Shown: piece by piece, positions 8,636 to 16,804 of the stretch
How positions within the stretch are numbered: the first letter of the stretch is position 1
Layout: every line of letters begins with the position of its first letter
NCBI GenBank assembly: GCA_964533585.1
Contig: CAZHMM010000023.1
Coordinates: 1 to 33,523 of the forward strand
Reading direction: 5' to 3'
Source: Elioraea sp964533585
GTDB taxonomy: Bacteria; Pseudomonadota; Alphaproteobacteria; Acetobacterales; Acetobacteraceae
Length of the DNA stretch: 33,523 bases
The notes under the pieces: model-generated
The model's database searches: none
The model's input: the letters and a program-made list of their open reading frames with translations, nothing else
What the model was told of the DNA's origin: nothing
Program-made: the position numbers and the translations under genes

Positions 8636-8643
8636 CGGCGAGC
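8623..8643 (+). terminator. Weak hairpin at the end of the dapDE operon
   Basis: GCTCGC (8623-8628) can pair with GCGAGC (8638-8643) around the stop of the membrane protein gene, leaving a 9-base loop. No T-run follows. Confidence 0.22.
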
Positions 8644-8644
8644 G

Positions 8645-9067
8645 TCAGCGCAGCACCTCGAAGTAGCCGGTCTCCTCGTCCATCCGCGCCTGCTCCATGG
8701 CGCGGAAGTCGTAGCGCGAGACGATGCCGACGACGTGGCCGTCCTTCACCACCGGCAGGTGGCGGAAGCCGCAATCGCCGAGCAGCCGCAGCGCCTCGAT
8801 CGCGTTCTGCTCGGGCGTGATGGTGACGGGCGCGCGCGTCATCACCGCGGCAAGCTTGGTGTGCGCCGCGTCCAGCCCCTCCGCCAGCAGGCGCACGGCG
8901 TCGCGGCCGGTGAAGATGCCGGCGAGCTGGTCGCCATGCTCGACCACCAGCACGGCGCCGACGCGGCGGGCGTGCATCGCCTCGCACGCCTTCTTCACCG
9001 TCGCCGTCGGCGGCAGGGTCAGCGGCTTCTGGTTCCGCACCATCTCGTGCATCGAGCGCGTCTGCAT
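8645..9067 (-). CDS. Two-CBS-domain protein
   Basis: A 140-residue soluble protein made almost entirely of two CBS motifs (about 8-65 and 72-128), the second ending in GIVSRYDFRAME. CBS pairs bind adenosyl nucleotides (AMP, ATP, NAD or SAM) and usually report energy state; stand-alone members in alphaproteobacteria are often part of low-oxygen or stationary-phase responses. ATG 9067 has GGGAG (9079-9075) seven bases upstream. Its promoter region holds an FNR/FixK-like box (9121-9134), centred 41.5 bases upstream of a start predicted from a TATGAA -10. It lies downstream of the formate dehydrogenase genes on the same strand but appears to have its own promoter. The partner protein and ligand are unknown. 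Confidence 0.9.
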   Translation of the reverse strand: MQTRSMHEMVRNQKPLTLPPTATVKKACEAMHARRVGAVLVVEHGDQLAGIFTGRDAVRLLAEGLDAAHTKLAAVMTRAPVTITPEQNAIEALRLLGDCGFRHLPVVKDGHVVGIVSRYDFRAMEQARMDEETGYFEVLR

Positions 9068-9092
9068 GGCGTCACTCCCGTGTCACTGATCC

Positions 9093-9098
9093 TTCATA
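9093..9098 (-). promoter_or_regulatory. Putative -10 element of the CBS gene
   Basis: On the minus strand TATGAA (9098-9093) matches four of six consensus positions. A start at about 9086 would give a 19-base leader and place the FNR-like box at -41.5. Confidence 0.4.
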
Positions 9099-9120
9099 GA
9101 CGGGAGCATGGGTGGGCGGG

Positions 9121-9134
9121 TTGATGCAGCGCAA
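9121..9134 (-). promoter_or_regulatory. FNR/FixK-like box upstream of the CBS gene
   Basis: TTGATGCAGCGCAA has the TTGAT-N4-xxCAA layout of FNR/FixK/DNR sites. The TTGAT half is perfect and the other half (CGCAA for ATCAA) has two mismatches. It lies in the 90-base space between fdhA and the CBS gene, at the spacing expected of a class II activator site. Confidence 0.5.
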
Positions 9135-9137
9135 TCA

Positions 9138-9155
9138 GCGACCCTCGGGCGTCGC
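9138..9155 (-). terminator. Weak hairpin after the formate dehydrogenase operon
   Basis: GCGAC (9138-9142) pairs with GTCGC (9151-9155) just past the fdhA stop, with a possible short inner CC/GG pairing. It lacks a T-run and may be chance. Confidence 0.22.
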
Positions 9156-9157
9156 GG

Positions 9158-11905
9158 TCAGGCGGGCAGCATCGTCCCGGCGCGCTCGATCCGCGCCGCG
9201 CAGTACTTGAAGCCCGGGATCTTGCCGACCGGATCGAGCGCCGGATGGGTCAGCAGATTCGCCGCCGCCTCGCGATAGGCAAACGGCAGGAAGGCGAGCC
9301 CGTCCGGCAGCCCGGCATCGACGCGCACCGCGAGCACGATGGTGCCGCGCCGCGTCGTCACGCGCACGCTTTCGCCGGCGCTCAGGCCGAGCCGGCGCAT
9401 CGCGGCGGGCGCCAGACCGAGCGTGGGTGCGGGCTCGAGCGCGTCGAGCACCTCCGCGCGCCGCGTCATCGTGCCGGTATGCCAGTGCTCGAGCTGCCGT
9501 CCCGTGGTCAGCACGAACGGATACTCGGCGTCCGGGAGCTCGGCCGGATCGGAGAGCCCCGCAGGCACGAGACGCGCGCGGCCGTCCGGGGTCGGGAACC
9601 GGTCGCCGAACACGATCTCCTCACCCGGACGATCGGCACCATGCGTCGGATAGGTGACGGCGTGCTCGCGCGCGAGTCTCTCCCAGGGGATGTGATCGAG
9701 CGAGGGCATCAGCGAGGCCATCTCGGCGTAGACCTCGCCGACCGGACGATGCTGCCAAGCGAGGCCGAGCCGGCGCGCGAGCTCGACGATGATCCAGAGA
9801 TCCTGCCGCGCCTCGCCCGGCAGGGGCAGGGCCGCGCGGCCCATCTGCACCTGCCGGTTGGTGTTCGTCACGCTGCCGGTCTTCTCCGGCCAGGCGCTCG
9901 CCGGCAGCACGACGTCCGCCAGCGCCGCCGTTTCGGTCAGGAATAGGTCCTGCACGACGAGGTGATCGAGCCTGGCGAGCGCGTCCCGCGCGTGGGCGGC
10001 GTCCGGATCGCTCATCGCCGGGTTCTCGCCCATGATGTACATCGCGCGAATGCGCCGGTGGTACGCCGCGTCGATGATCTCGACGACCGTGAGTCCGGGC
10101 TCGGGATCGACCGGCGCGCCCCAGACCGCCTCGGCGTGCCGGCGCGCCTCGGGATCGGTCACGCGCCGATAATCCGGCAGCATCATCGGGATGAGCCCCG
10201 CGTCCGACGCGCCCTGGACGTTGTTCTGGCCGCGCAGCGGATGCAGCCCGGTGCCGGGCCGCCCCACCTGGCCGCAGATCAGCGCGAGCGCGATCAGCGC
10301 GCGCGCGTTGTCGGTGCCGTGCACCGACTGGCTGATGCCCATGCCCCAGAGGATCAGCGCCGCGCGCGCTTTCGCATAGGCACGCGCGACGGCGCGGATC
10401 GTCGCGGCCGGCACGCCGCACACCGGTTCCATCGCCTCGGGCGTGAAGGCGTGCACGTGCTCCGCGAGTGCCGCAAACCCCACCGTGTGCGCCGCGACGT
10501 ATTGCCGGTCGTAGAGCTGCTCCGTCACCACGACGTTGAGCAGCGCGTTCAGCAGCGCGACATCCGCGCCCGGCGCGAACCGCAGCACATGGCGCGCATG
10601 CGCATCGAGCCGCGTGCCACGCGGATCGGCCACCGCCAGCGTCGCACCGCGCGCGGCCGCCTCCTTCAGGAAGGTCGCCGCGACCGGGTGGTTCTCGGCC
10701 GGGTTGGCGCCGATGACGAGGATGAAGTCGGCATCCTTCGCCGCGGTGAACGGTGCCGTCACCGCGCCGCTGCCGATGCCCTCCAGCAGGGCCGCGACCG
10801 AGGCCGCGTGGCAGAGCCGCGTGCAGTGATCGACATTGTTGGTGCCGAAGCCGGTGCGCACCAGCTTCTGGAACAGATAGGCCTCCTCGTTCGAGCCCTT
10901 GGCGCTGCCGAAGCCGGCGAGCGCGGACGGGCCCGCCGTGTCGCGCACGCGGCGCAGCCCGGCGGCGGCGCGGTCCAGCGCCTCGTCCCAGCTCGCCTCG
11001 CGGAACTTGGCGCGCGCGGCTGCGGGACGCTCAGCGTCCGTCGGGTCCTTCGCGGCACCGTCGATGCGCACCAGCGGCACGGTCAGCCGGTCCGGGTGAC
11101 GCACGTAGTCGAAGCCGAACCGGCCCTTGACGCAGAGCCGGCCGAGATTGGCCGGGCCGTTGCGCCCAGTGACCTCCGCGATGCGGTCGTCCTTCACGTG
11201 GACGTTCACCTGGCAGCCGACGCCGCAATACGGGCAGACGGACGGCACGACGCGGTCCGGCGCGACGGCGCGCACGCCTTCGCGCACGACGGAGGCCGGC
11301 AGCAGCGCGCCGGTGGGGCAGGCCTGCACGCACTCGCCGCAGGCCACGCAGGTGCTGTCGCCCATCGGCCGCGCCGCATCGAACACCACGCGCACGCCCT
11401 CGCCGCGATGCGCGAGGCCGATGACGTCGTTGTGCTGCACCTCGCGGCAGGCACGCTCGCAGAGCCCGCAGGCGATGCAGGCATCGAGCTGGACGAGCAT
11501 CGCGGGGTGGCTCGCATCCGGCAGCGGCGCGTCCGCGGTCGGTGCGAACCGGCTCGTGGTGACGCCGAGCGCCGCCGCGAACCGCGCGAAGGGTCCGCCG
11601 GCATCGCGCGGCGCGTGGTCGGACAGCAGCAGCTCGAACACCATCCGCCGGGTGCGCCGCGCGCGGTCGCTCGCCGTGCGCACGACCATGCCCTCGGCAG
11701 GCTTGCGGATGCAGGAGGCGGCCAGCACGCGCTCGCCCTCGATCTCCACCATGCAGGCGCGGCAGTTGCCGTCCGGGCGGTAGCCGGGCTGGTCGAGATG
11801 GCAGAGATGCGGGATCTCGGTGCCGCGCCGGTTCGCGACCTGCCAGATCGTCTCGCCCTCGCGCGCCTCGACCGCCGCGCCATCGAGCGTGAAGGTGATG
11901 CTCAC
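9158..11905 (-). CDS. fdhA: NAD-dependent formate dehydrogenase, catalytic alpha subunit
   Basis: Oxidises formate to CO2 at a bis-MGD Mo or W centre and passes electrons by Fe-S clusters to the diaphorase subunit; soluble, with no Tat signal. Start is GTG 11905, overlapping the upstream gene's stop (GTGA); 915 residues. The N-terminal [2Fe-2S] domain has Cys35, 48, 51 and 65. Two ferredoxin-type [4Fe-4S] sets follow (Cys143/146/149/153 and 186/189/192/196), then the molybdopterin-domain cluster (Cys224/227/231/258) with Lys260 next to it. The metal-ligating residue is Cys365 in HCTRLCH, so selenocysteine is not used. There is no cysteine between Cys65 and Cys143, so the His-Cys3 cluster of NuoG/FdsA-type subunits is absent. 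The C-terminal MopB-binding domain is complete. With the fused beta subunit this resembles the two-subunit tungsten FDH1 of methylotrophs; the metal cannot be decided from sequence. Confidence 0.94.
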   Translation of the reverse strand: MSITFTLDGAAVEAREGETIWQVANRRGTEIPHLCHLDQPGYRPDGNCRACMVEIEGERVLAASCIRKPAEGMVVRTASDRARRTRRMVFELLLSDHAPRDAGGPFARFAAALGVTTSRFAPTADAPLPDASHPAMLVQLDACIACGLCERACREVQHNDVIGLAHRGEGVRVVFDAARPMGDSTCVACGECVQACPTGALLPASVVREGVRAVAPDRVVPSVCPYCGVGCQVNVHVKDDRIAEVTGRNGPANLGRLCVKGRFGFDYVRHPDRLTVPLVRIDGAAKDPTDAERPAAARAKFREASWDEALDRAAAGLRRVRDTAGPSALAGFGSAKGSNEEAYLFQKLVRTGFGTNNVDHCTRLCHAASVAALLEGIGSGAVTAPFTAAKDADFILVIGANPAENHPVAATFLKEAAARGATLAVADPRGTRLDAHARHVLRFAPGADVALLNALLNVVVTEQLYDRQYVAAHTVGFAALAEHVHAFTPEAMEPVCGVPAATIRAVARAYAKARAALILWGMGISQSVHGTDNARALIALALICGQVGRPGTGLHPLRGQNNVQGASDAGLIPMMLPDYRRVTDPEARRHAEAVWGAPVDPEPGLTVVEIIDAAYHRRIRAMYIMGENPAMSDPDAAHARDALARLDHLVVQDLFLTETAALADVVLPASAWPEKTGSVTNTNRQVQMGRAALPLPGEARQDLWIIVELARRLGLAWQHRPVGEVYAEMASLMPSLDHIPWERLAREHAVTYPTHGADRPGEEIVFGDRFPTPDGRARLVPAGLSDPAELPDAEYPFVLTTGRQLEHWHTGTMTRRAEVLDALEPAPTLGLAPAAMRRLGLSAGESVRVTTRRGTIVLAVRVDAGLPDGLAFLPFAYREAAANLLTHPALDPVGKIPGFKYCAARIERAGTMLPA

Positions 11906-13542
11906 GGCACCGCCTCCGGCATGTGGCGCAGGATCGACAGCACCGGGTTCATCGCCGCCTGGCCGAGCCCGCAGATCGAGCCGTCCGCCATCGCCGCGGC
12001 GAGCTCGGTCAGCAATGCGCGCTCCCACACCGGCGCGTCGAGCAGCGCGGCGGCCTTGGCGGTGCCGACCCGGCAGGGCGTGCACTGCCCGCAGCTCTCG
12101 TCGCGGAAGAAGCGGACGAGGTTGCGTGCGGCCTCGGCGAGATCGTCCTGGTGCGACAGCACGATCACCGCACCCGAGCCGACGAAGCAGCCCTGCGGTT
12201 CGAGCGTGCCGAAATCGAGCGGCAGGTCGGCCATCGCGGCCGGCAGGATGCCGCCCGAGGCGCCGCCCGGCAGATAGGCGGCGAGCCGGTGTCCCGCCGC
12301 CATGCCGCCGCAGAACTCCTCGATCAGCTCGGCGGCGGTGATGCCGGCCGGGGCGTCCTTCACGCCGGGGTCGCGCACGCGCCCCGAGACCGAGAGCAGC
12401 CGCCGGCCGTTCCGGCCATGCCGTCCCTGCGCGGCGAACACCTCCGGCCCGTGCGCGATGATCTCCGGCAGCCACCACAGCGTCTCGACGTTGTGGATCA
12501 GGGTGGGGCGGCCGAACAGGCCATGCTCCCCCGGGAAGGGCGGCTTGTGGCGCGGATAGCCGCGCCGGCCCTCGATGCTTTCGAGCAGCGCGGTCTCCTC
12601 GCCGCAGATATAGGCGCCGGCACCGCGCCGCAGATGAATCTCGCCGCGGAACAGTCCGGCGGCGAGCAGGTCGGCGATCGCCTGGCGCAGCGGCGCGAAC
12701 AGGTGGTGATACTCGTCGCGCAGGTAGATCCAGCACGTCTCGGCCTCGACCGCGCGCGCGGCGAGCAGCATCCCCTCGAGCACACGATGTGGCTCGGTCT
12801 CCAGGCACCAGCGGTCCTTGAACGTGCCCGGCTCGCCTTCGTCGGCATTCACCACCAGGTGGCGCGGCCCGGGATTGGCGCGCGTGAGCCGCCACTTGCG
12901 CGCGGCCGGAAACCCGGCGCCACCGAGGCCGCGCAGCCCCGCCCGCTCGACCAGCGCGCTCAGCGCCTCGGCATCCGGGGCGGACGCAAGCGCCGCATAG
13001 CCGCCGCGCGCGCGGTAGGCGTCGAGCGCCGGCGGCTCGGGCATGGCGGGGTGGTCGCGGAGCGCGTGCGCGACGGCCCCGACACTGGCCGACTCCACCA
13101 GGGCATGGCCCGCCGCGCAGGCCGGCGCGCGGTCGCACGCCCCCATGCAGGGCGCGGCGATCACGCGGGCCTCCGGCAGGGCCGCGCGCAGGGCATCGTG
13201 CAGCATCGCCGCCCCGGCCATCGCGCAGGGCAGACCGTCGCAGACGCGCACGGTCAGCGCGGGCAGCGCCGGCGCGTCATCCTCCAGCACGTCGAAATGG
13301 GCATAGAAGGTCGCCGCCTCGAACGGCGCGACATGCGGCAGGTTGAACAGCTGCGCGAGCGCGCGCAGATGCGCATGGCGGATGCAGCCGAACCGGTCCT
13401 GCACCGCGTGCAGCGCCTCGATCAGCAGATCGGGCCGGCGCGGCATCTCGCCGATCGCCTCGCTCACCTGCACCACCGCCGCCGGGTCGAGCGGCGCGCC
13501 ACGAGGGCCCGAGCGCGGCCTGCGCGCCCTGTCCGATGCCAT
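11902..13542 (-). CDS. fdhB: Formate dehydrogenase beta subunit, NuoE-NuoF fusion (diaphorase)
   Basis: Takes electrons from the alpha subunit and reduces NAD+. This 546-residue protein joins two subunits that are separate in FdsG/FdsB or NuoE/NuoF enzymes. The thioredoxin-like NuoE part (about 20-165) carries its [2Fe-2S] cysteines at 101, 106, 132 and 136. The NuoF part (about 185-546) has the FMN/NAD loop GLRGLGGAGFP (202-212), NADEGEPGTFKDR, GAGAYICGEETALLESIEG, and the [4Fe-4S] cysteines 484, 487, 490 and 524. ATG 13542 is preceded by GGGAGGAAGG. It is the first gene of the operon and overlaps fdhA by four bases. No fdhD, FdsC-type chaperone or cofactor gene is present here, so maturation factors must be encoded elsewhere. 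The fusion matches the beta subunit of the FDH1 type. Confidence 0.94.
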   Translation of the reverse strand: MASDRARRPRSGPRGAPLDPAAVVQVSEAIGEMPRRPDLLIEALHAVQDRFGCIRHAHLRALAQLFNLPHVAPFEAATFYAHFDVLEDDAPALPALTVRVCDGLPCAMAGAAMLHDALRAALPEARVIAAPCMGACDRAPACAAGHALVESASVGAVAHALRDHPAMPEPPALDAYRARGGYAALASAPDAEALSALVERAGLRGLGGAGFPAARKWRLTRANPGPRHLVVNADEGEPGTFKDRWCLETEPHRVLEGMLLAARAVEAETCWIYLRDEYHHLFAPLRQAIADLLAAGLFRGEIHLRRGAGAYICGEETALLESIEGRRGYPRHKPPFPGEHGLFGRPTLIHNVETLWWLPEIIAHGPEVFAAQGRHGRNGRRLLSVSGRVRDPGVKDAPAGITAAELIEEFCGGMAAGHRLAAYLPGGASGGILPAAMADLPLDFGTLEPQGCFVGSGAVIVLSHQDDLAEAARNLVRFFRDESCGQCTPCRVGTAKAAALLDAPVWERALLTELAAAMADGSICGLGQAAMNPVLSILRHMPEAVP

Positions 13543-13563
13543 GTCGTCCTTCCTCCCGCACGA

Positions 13564-13592
13564 ATCATGGGGCCGATCACGCGGCCAGGCAA
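13564..13592 (-). promoter_or_regulatory. Putative promoter of the formate dehydrogenase operon
   Basis: On the minus strand TTGCCT (13592-13587) and CATGAT (13569-13564, four of six -10 matches) are 17 bases apart. The start would fall near 13557, giving a leader of about 15 bases with the ribosome binding site. Confidence 0.4.
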
Positions 13593-13609
13593 TGCCGGGT
13601 CGCGGCGCC

Positions 13610-13638
13610 TTGACACCCCTCGGAGCCGCTGCGAGCGT
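13610..13638 (+). promoter_or_regulatory. Putative promoter of the ten-gene catabolic operon
   Basis: TTGACA (13610-13615), 17 bases, then GAGCGT (13633-13638). The spacer shares CCTCG at the same place as the dapD promoter. It faces away from the formate dehydrogenase promoter in a 120-base divergent region. Confidence 0.45.
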
Positions 13639-13662
13639 CCCGGCACGCTCAGGACGGAGCTC

Positions 13663-14805
13663 ATGGCGCGCATCACCGACATCAAGCTCGTTGCGGTCCA
13701 GCACCCTCTCGGTGCCGGCAAGGCCTATGGCATGGCGCGCGGCCTGACCGCCCTGCGCGGCGGCGGGATCGTGCTGCTGGAGACCGATGCCGGCGTGCAG
13801 GGGATCGGCGAGGCCTGGGGGCCGAGTGCGGTGGCGCGCGCCTATCTCGACCTGATCCGCCCCTATTTCATCGGCACATCGGTGTTCGGCGTGCGCGCGG
13901 TCGCGCAGGGCATCTTCGCCAAGCACTACCATTTCGGCACGCAGAACCAGATGATCGCGGCGCTCTCCGGGATCGACATCGCCGCGCACGACGCGATGGG
14001 CAAGCTGTTCGGCGTGCCGGTCTCGGACCTGATCGGCGGGCGCCAGCGTGACCGCGTGCCGGTCTACTGCTCCGGCGGCTATTTCACGGAAGAGGAGGAC
14101 CACCTCGCCGCATTGTCCCGCCAGCTCGAACCGCACCTGGACTCGGGTTTCCCCGCGTTCAAGATCAAGCTCGGACGGCGGCCCGACGAGGATGCCGTGC
14201 GTGCCCGGCTGGCGCGGACGATCATCGGCGACCGCGCGCTGCTGACCGTGGACGTGAACGGCAACTACACCGTTGATGCGGCGCTCGAGAGCATGCGGCG
14301 CATGGCGGATGCCGAGGTGCACTGGGTCGAGGAGCCGCTCGCGCCGCAGGACTGGAATGGCTATGCCGCGCTCGCGCGACGCGCGCCGATCCCGGTCGCG
14401 ACCGGCGAGGCGCTCTACACGCTGTTCGATTTCCGCCGCCTGATCGACGGACGGCTGGCCGCGATCCTGCAGCCCGACCTCGCGCTCTGCGGCGGGCTGG
14501 ATGTCGCGCGCACCGTCGGCATCCTCGCCGGCGCCGAGCATCTGCGCGTCTCGCCGCATTGCTGGGGCACGGGGATCGGGCTCGCCGCCGCGGTGCACTG
14601 GGTCGCCTCGCTGCCGAGCTATCCGCACGGCGCGAACGTGCCGTATCCCGCGCTTGTCGAGTACGATGTCGGCGCCAACCCGCTGCGCGACGAGCTGTTC
14701 GTCGAGCCGCTGCGGTTCGAGAACGGCCATCTGCACGTGCCGACCGGACCCGGCCTCGGCGTCACCCTGAACCCCGAGGCGCTGAAGCGCTTCACCGTCG
14801 ACTGA
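13663..14805 (+). CDS. Mandelate racemase/muconate-lactonizing family enzyme (enolase superfamily)
   Basis: Enolase-superfamily enzymes abstract the proton alpha to a carboxylate with Mg2+ help; members racemise or dehydrate hydroxy acids and sugar acids. The 380-residue product keeps the full mandelate-racemase set: KxK with Lys167/Lys169, metal ligands Asp197 (DVNGN), Glu223 (VEEPL) and Glu249 (GEA), and the second base His299 (SPHCWGTG). Each lies 2-3 residues from the classical numbering. Two opposed bases mean that either racemisation or dehydration is possible. The capping domain is residues 1-125. ATG 13663 opens the operon, seven bases before the first ABC ATPase. I infer that it acts on the imported compound or a product of it. 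The substrate cannot be read from the sequence. Confidence 0.92.
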   Translation: MARITDIKLVAVQHPLGAGKAYGMARGLTALRGGGIVLLETDAGVQGIGEAWGPSAVARAYLDLIRPYFIGTSVFGVRAVAQGIFAKHYHFGTQNQMIAALSGIDIAAHDAMGKLFGVPVSDLIGGRQRDRVPVYCSGGYFTEEEDHLAALSRQLEPHLDSGFPAFKIKLGRRPDEDAVRARLARTIIGDRALLTVDVNGNYTVDAALESMRRMADAEVHWVEEPLAPQDWNGYAALARRAPIPVATGEALYTLFDFRRLIDGRLAAILQPDLALCGGLDVARTVGILAGAEHLRVSPHCWGTGIGLAAAVHWVASLPSYPHGANVPYPALVEYDVGANPLRDELFVEPLRFENGHLHVPTGPGLGVTLNPEALKRFTVD

Positions 14806-14812
14806 GCCTGGG

Positions 14813-15817
14813 ATGGCCGGCGCGCTGCTCGCGATCGAGGATCTGCGCGTCGCGTTCGACACCGCCCACGGCACCGTGCGGGCGGTGGACGGCGTCAGCC
14901 TGTCGGTCGCGCCGGGCGAGACCGTGGCGGTGGTCGGCGAGAGCGGCTCCGGCAAGTCGGTGACCGCGCTCAGCGTGCTGCGGCTGTTCGGCCGCGGCGA
15001 CCGGGTGGCGACCGACGGTGCGGTGCGCTTCGCGCGCGCCGATGGGGTGGTCGATCTGCTGCGGCTCGACGAGACGGCGATGCGCGCGATCCGCGGCGGC
15101 GAGATCGCGATCGTGTTCCAGGACCCCTCCGCCAGCCTGAACCCCGTGTTCACGATCGGCGAGCAGATCGCCGAGGTGCTGCGCCGACATCGCGGGCTCG
15201 GCCGGGCGGAGGCGCTCGCCGAAGCGGCGAACCTGCTTCGCCGTGTCGGCATCGCCGAGCCCGAGGCGCGGCTGCGCGCCTATCCGCACCAGATCTCGGG
15301 CGGGATGCGCCAGCGCGCGATGATCGCGATCGCGATCGCCTGCGACCCGCGGCTGCTGATCGCCGACGAGCCGACCACCGCGCTCGACGTGACGATCCAG
15401 GCGCAGATCGTTCGCCTGCTGAAGGACATCCAGCGGGCCCGCTCCATGGGGCTGATCTTCATCACGCACGACCTGGAACTCGTGGGCGAGATCGCCGATC
15501 GCGTCGTCGTCATGTACGCGGGCCAGGTGGTGGAGACGGGGCCGGCCGCGGCGGTGCTGGCCGATCCCCGGCATCCCTATACGCGCGCGCTGCTCGCCTG
15601 CCGCCCGAGGCGCGCCTATACCGAGGACGGCGCCGACACGATCCGCATCAGCGCAATCCCCGGCGCGCCGCCGCGCCCCGGCGCACACGGGTCAGGCTGC
15701 CGGTTCGCCGATCGCTGCACGATGGTCGAGACCGCCTGCCGGGACGGATCGATCCCCTTGCGCACGCTCGGCGCCGATCGCCTCGCGCGCTGCCGCCGCG
15801 CCGAGGAGGTGGCGTGA
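14813..15817 (+). CDS. ABC importer ATPase, DppD/OppD type
   Basis: One of two ATP-hydrolysing subunits of a peptide/opine/nickel-type (Opp/Dpp) importer, on the cytoplasmic face. 334 residues: Walker A GESGSGKS (42-49), Q-loop VFQDPSASLNP, signature ISGGMRQR (161-168), Walker B LLIADE (181-186) and the H-loop His219. The C-terminal oligopeptide-transporter extension has a four-cysteine pattern (GCRFADRC, then AC and RC), which in characterised DppD proteins holds a [4Fe-4S] cluster. ATG 14813 is seven bases after the racemase-family gene. The stop overlaps the next ATPase by four bases (GTGA). Specificity is set by the receptor, not by this subunit. Confidence 0.93.
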   Translation: MAGALLAIEDLRVAFDTAHGTVRAVDGVSLSVAPGETVAVVGESGSGKSVTALSVLRLFGRGDRVATDGAVRFARADGVVDLLRLDETAMRAIRGGEIAIVFQDPSASLNPVFTIGEQIAEVLRRHRGLGRAEALAEAANLLRRVGIAEPEARLRAYPHQISGGMRQRAMIAIAIACDPRLLIADEPTTALDVTIQAQIVRLLKDIQRARSMGLIFITHDLELVGEIADRVVVMYAGQVVETGPAAAVLADPRHPYTRALLACRPRRAYTEDGADTIRISAIPGAPPRPGAHGSGCRFADRCTMVETACRDGSIPLRTLGADRLARCRRAEEVA

Positions 15818-16797
15818 CCGCGCCGCTGCTGGAAGCCACGCGGCTCGTCAAGCACTTCCCCCTGCCGCGCCAGGGCCTCGCGCGGCGCGGCGCGGTGCGC
15901 GCGGTCGAGGAGGTCGACCTCGCGGTGCTGCCGGGCGAGGTGCTGGGGCTGGTCGGCGAGTCCGGCTCGGGCAAGTCCACGCTCGGCCGGCTGGTGCTGC
16001 GCCTGATCGATCCGACCGCGGGACGGATCGCGTTCGAGGGCCAGGACATCACGGCGCTGTCGCGCGCCGAGCTCCGGCCGCTGCGCCGACGCATGCAGAT
16101 GGTGTTCCAGGACCCCTATGCGTCGCTCAATCCGCGCCGTCCCGTCGGCGAGGCGATCGCCGAGGTGCTGCGGCTGCACGGGCTTGCAGGCAGCGACGGC
16201 GGGCGGGGCCGCGCACGCGCATTGCTCGATCATGTCGGGCTGTCCGGCGACGACTTTCCACGCCTGCCGCGCAGCTTCTCGGGTGGGCAGCGCCAGCGCA
16301 TCGCGATCGCGCGCGCGCTTGCGGTCGAGCCGAAGCTGCTGGTCGCCGACGAGCCGGTCTCGGCGCTCGATGTCTCGGTGCAGGCCGGCATCCTGACGCT
16401 GCTCCGCGCGCTGCGCGAGGAACACCGGCTGGCGATGCTGTTCATCTCGCACGACCTCTCGGTGGTCGAGGCGATGGCGGACCGCGTCATGGTGCTCTAT
16501 CTCGGCCGCGTGATGGAGGTCGGGCCGGTGCGCGCGATCTTCACCGCGCCGCGCCACCCCTACACCGCCGCCCTGCTCTCGGCCGCGCCGGGACGCGCGC
16601 TCGCGCACCGCCTGCCGCCGCTCGCCGGCGAGATCCCGAGCCCGGCCGATCCGCCCTCGGGCTGCGTGTTCCGCACCCGCTGCCCGTTCGCGCTCGCCGC
16701 CTGCGCCGAGACCGTGCCGCCGCTGCGCGAGATCGCGCCAGGGAATGCCAAGGCAGGGCACGCCAAGGCCTGCATCCGTGACGATCTCACGCTCTGA
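15814..16797 (+). CDS. ABC importer ATPase, DppF/OppF type
   Basis: Second ATPase of the importer; pairs with the preceding subunit to drive the two permeases. GTG 15814 overlaps its partner. 327 residues with Walker A GESGSGKS (48-55), VFQDPYASLNPR, signature FSGGQRQR (155-162), Walker B LLVADE (175-180) and the switch His in ISHDLSVVE. A cysteine-bearing C-terminal extension (GCVFRTRCPF, then AAC and KAC) is also present. ATPase domain and extension both look complete. The next gene starts 63 bases on, the largest gap in the operon, where a possible internal promoter lies. Confidence 0.93.
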   Translation: MTAPLLEATRLVKHFPLPRQGLARRGAVRAVEEVDLAVLPGEVLGLVGESGSGKSTLGRLVLRLIDPTAGRIAFEGQDITALSRAELRPLRRRMQMVFQDPYASLNPRRPVGEAIAEVLRLHGLAGSDGGRGRARALLDHVGLSGDDFPRLPRSFSGGQRQRIAIARALAVEPKLLVADEPVSALDVSVQAGILTLLRALREEHRLAMLFISHDLSVVEAMADRVMVLYLGRVMEVGPVRAIFTAPRHPYTAALLSAAPGRALAHRLPPLAGEIPSPADPPSGCVFRTRCPFALAACAETVPPLREIAPGNAKAGHAKACIRDDLTL

Positions 16798-16804
16798 CGG
16801 ACCG

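Noticed and set aside
9962..12277. A 771-codon open frame antisense to the formate dehydrogenase
   Set aside because: Arg/His/Gly-rich low-complexity translation without motifs; an artefact of high GC opposite a strongly coding strand.
11906..13138. N-terminal extension of the fdhA frame
   Set aside because: It is an out-of-frame reading of the fused beta subunit; GTG 11905 overlaps that gene's stop and begins the [2Fe-2S] domain.
13543..15252. N-terminal extension of the NuoE-NuoF fusion frame
   Set aside because: The extension runs antisense through the enolase-family and ATPase genes; the ATG at 13542 has a strong ribosome binding site.
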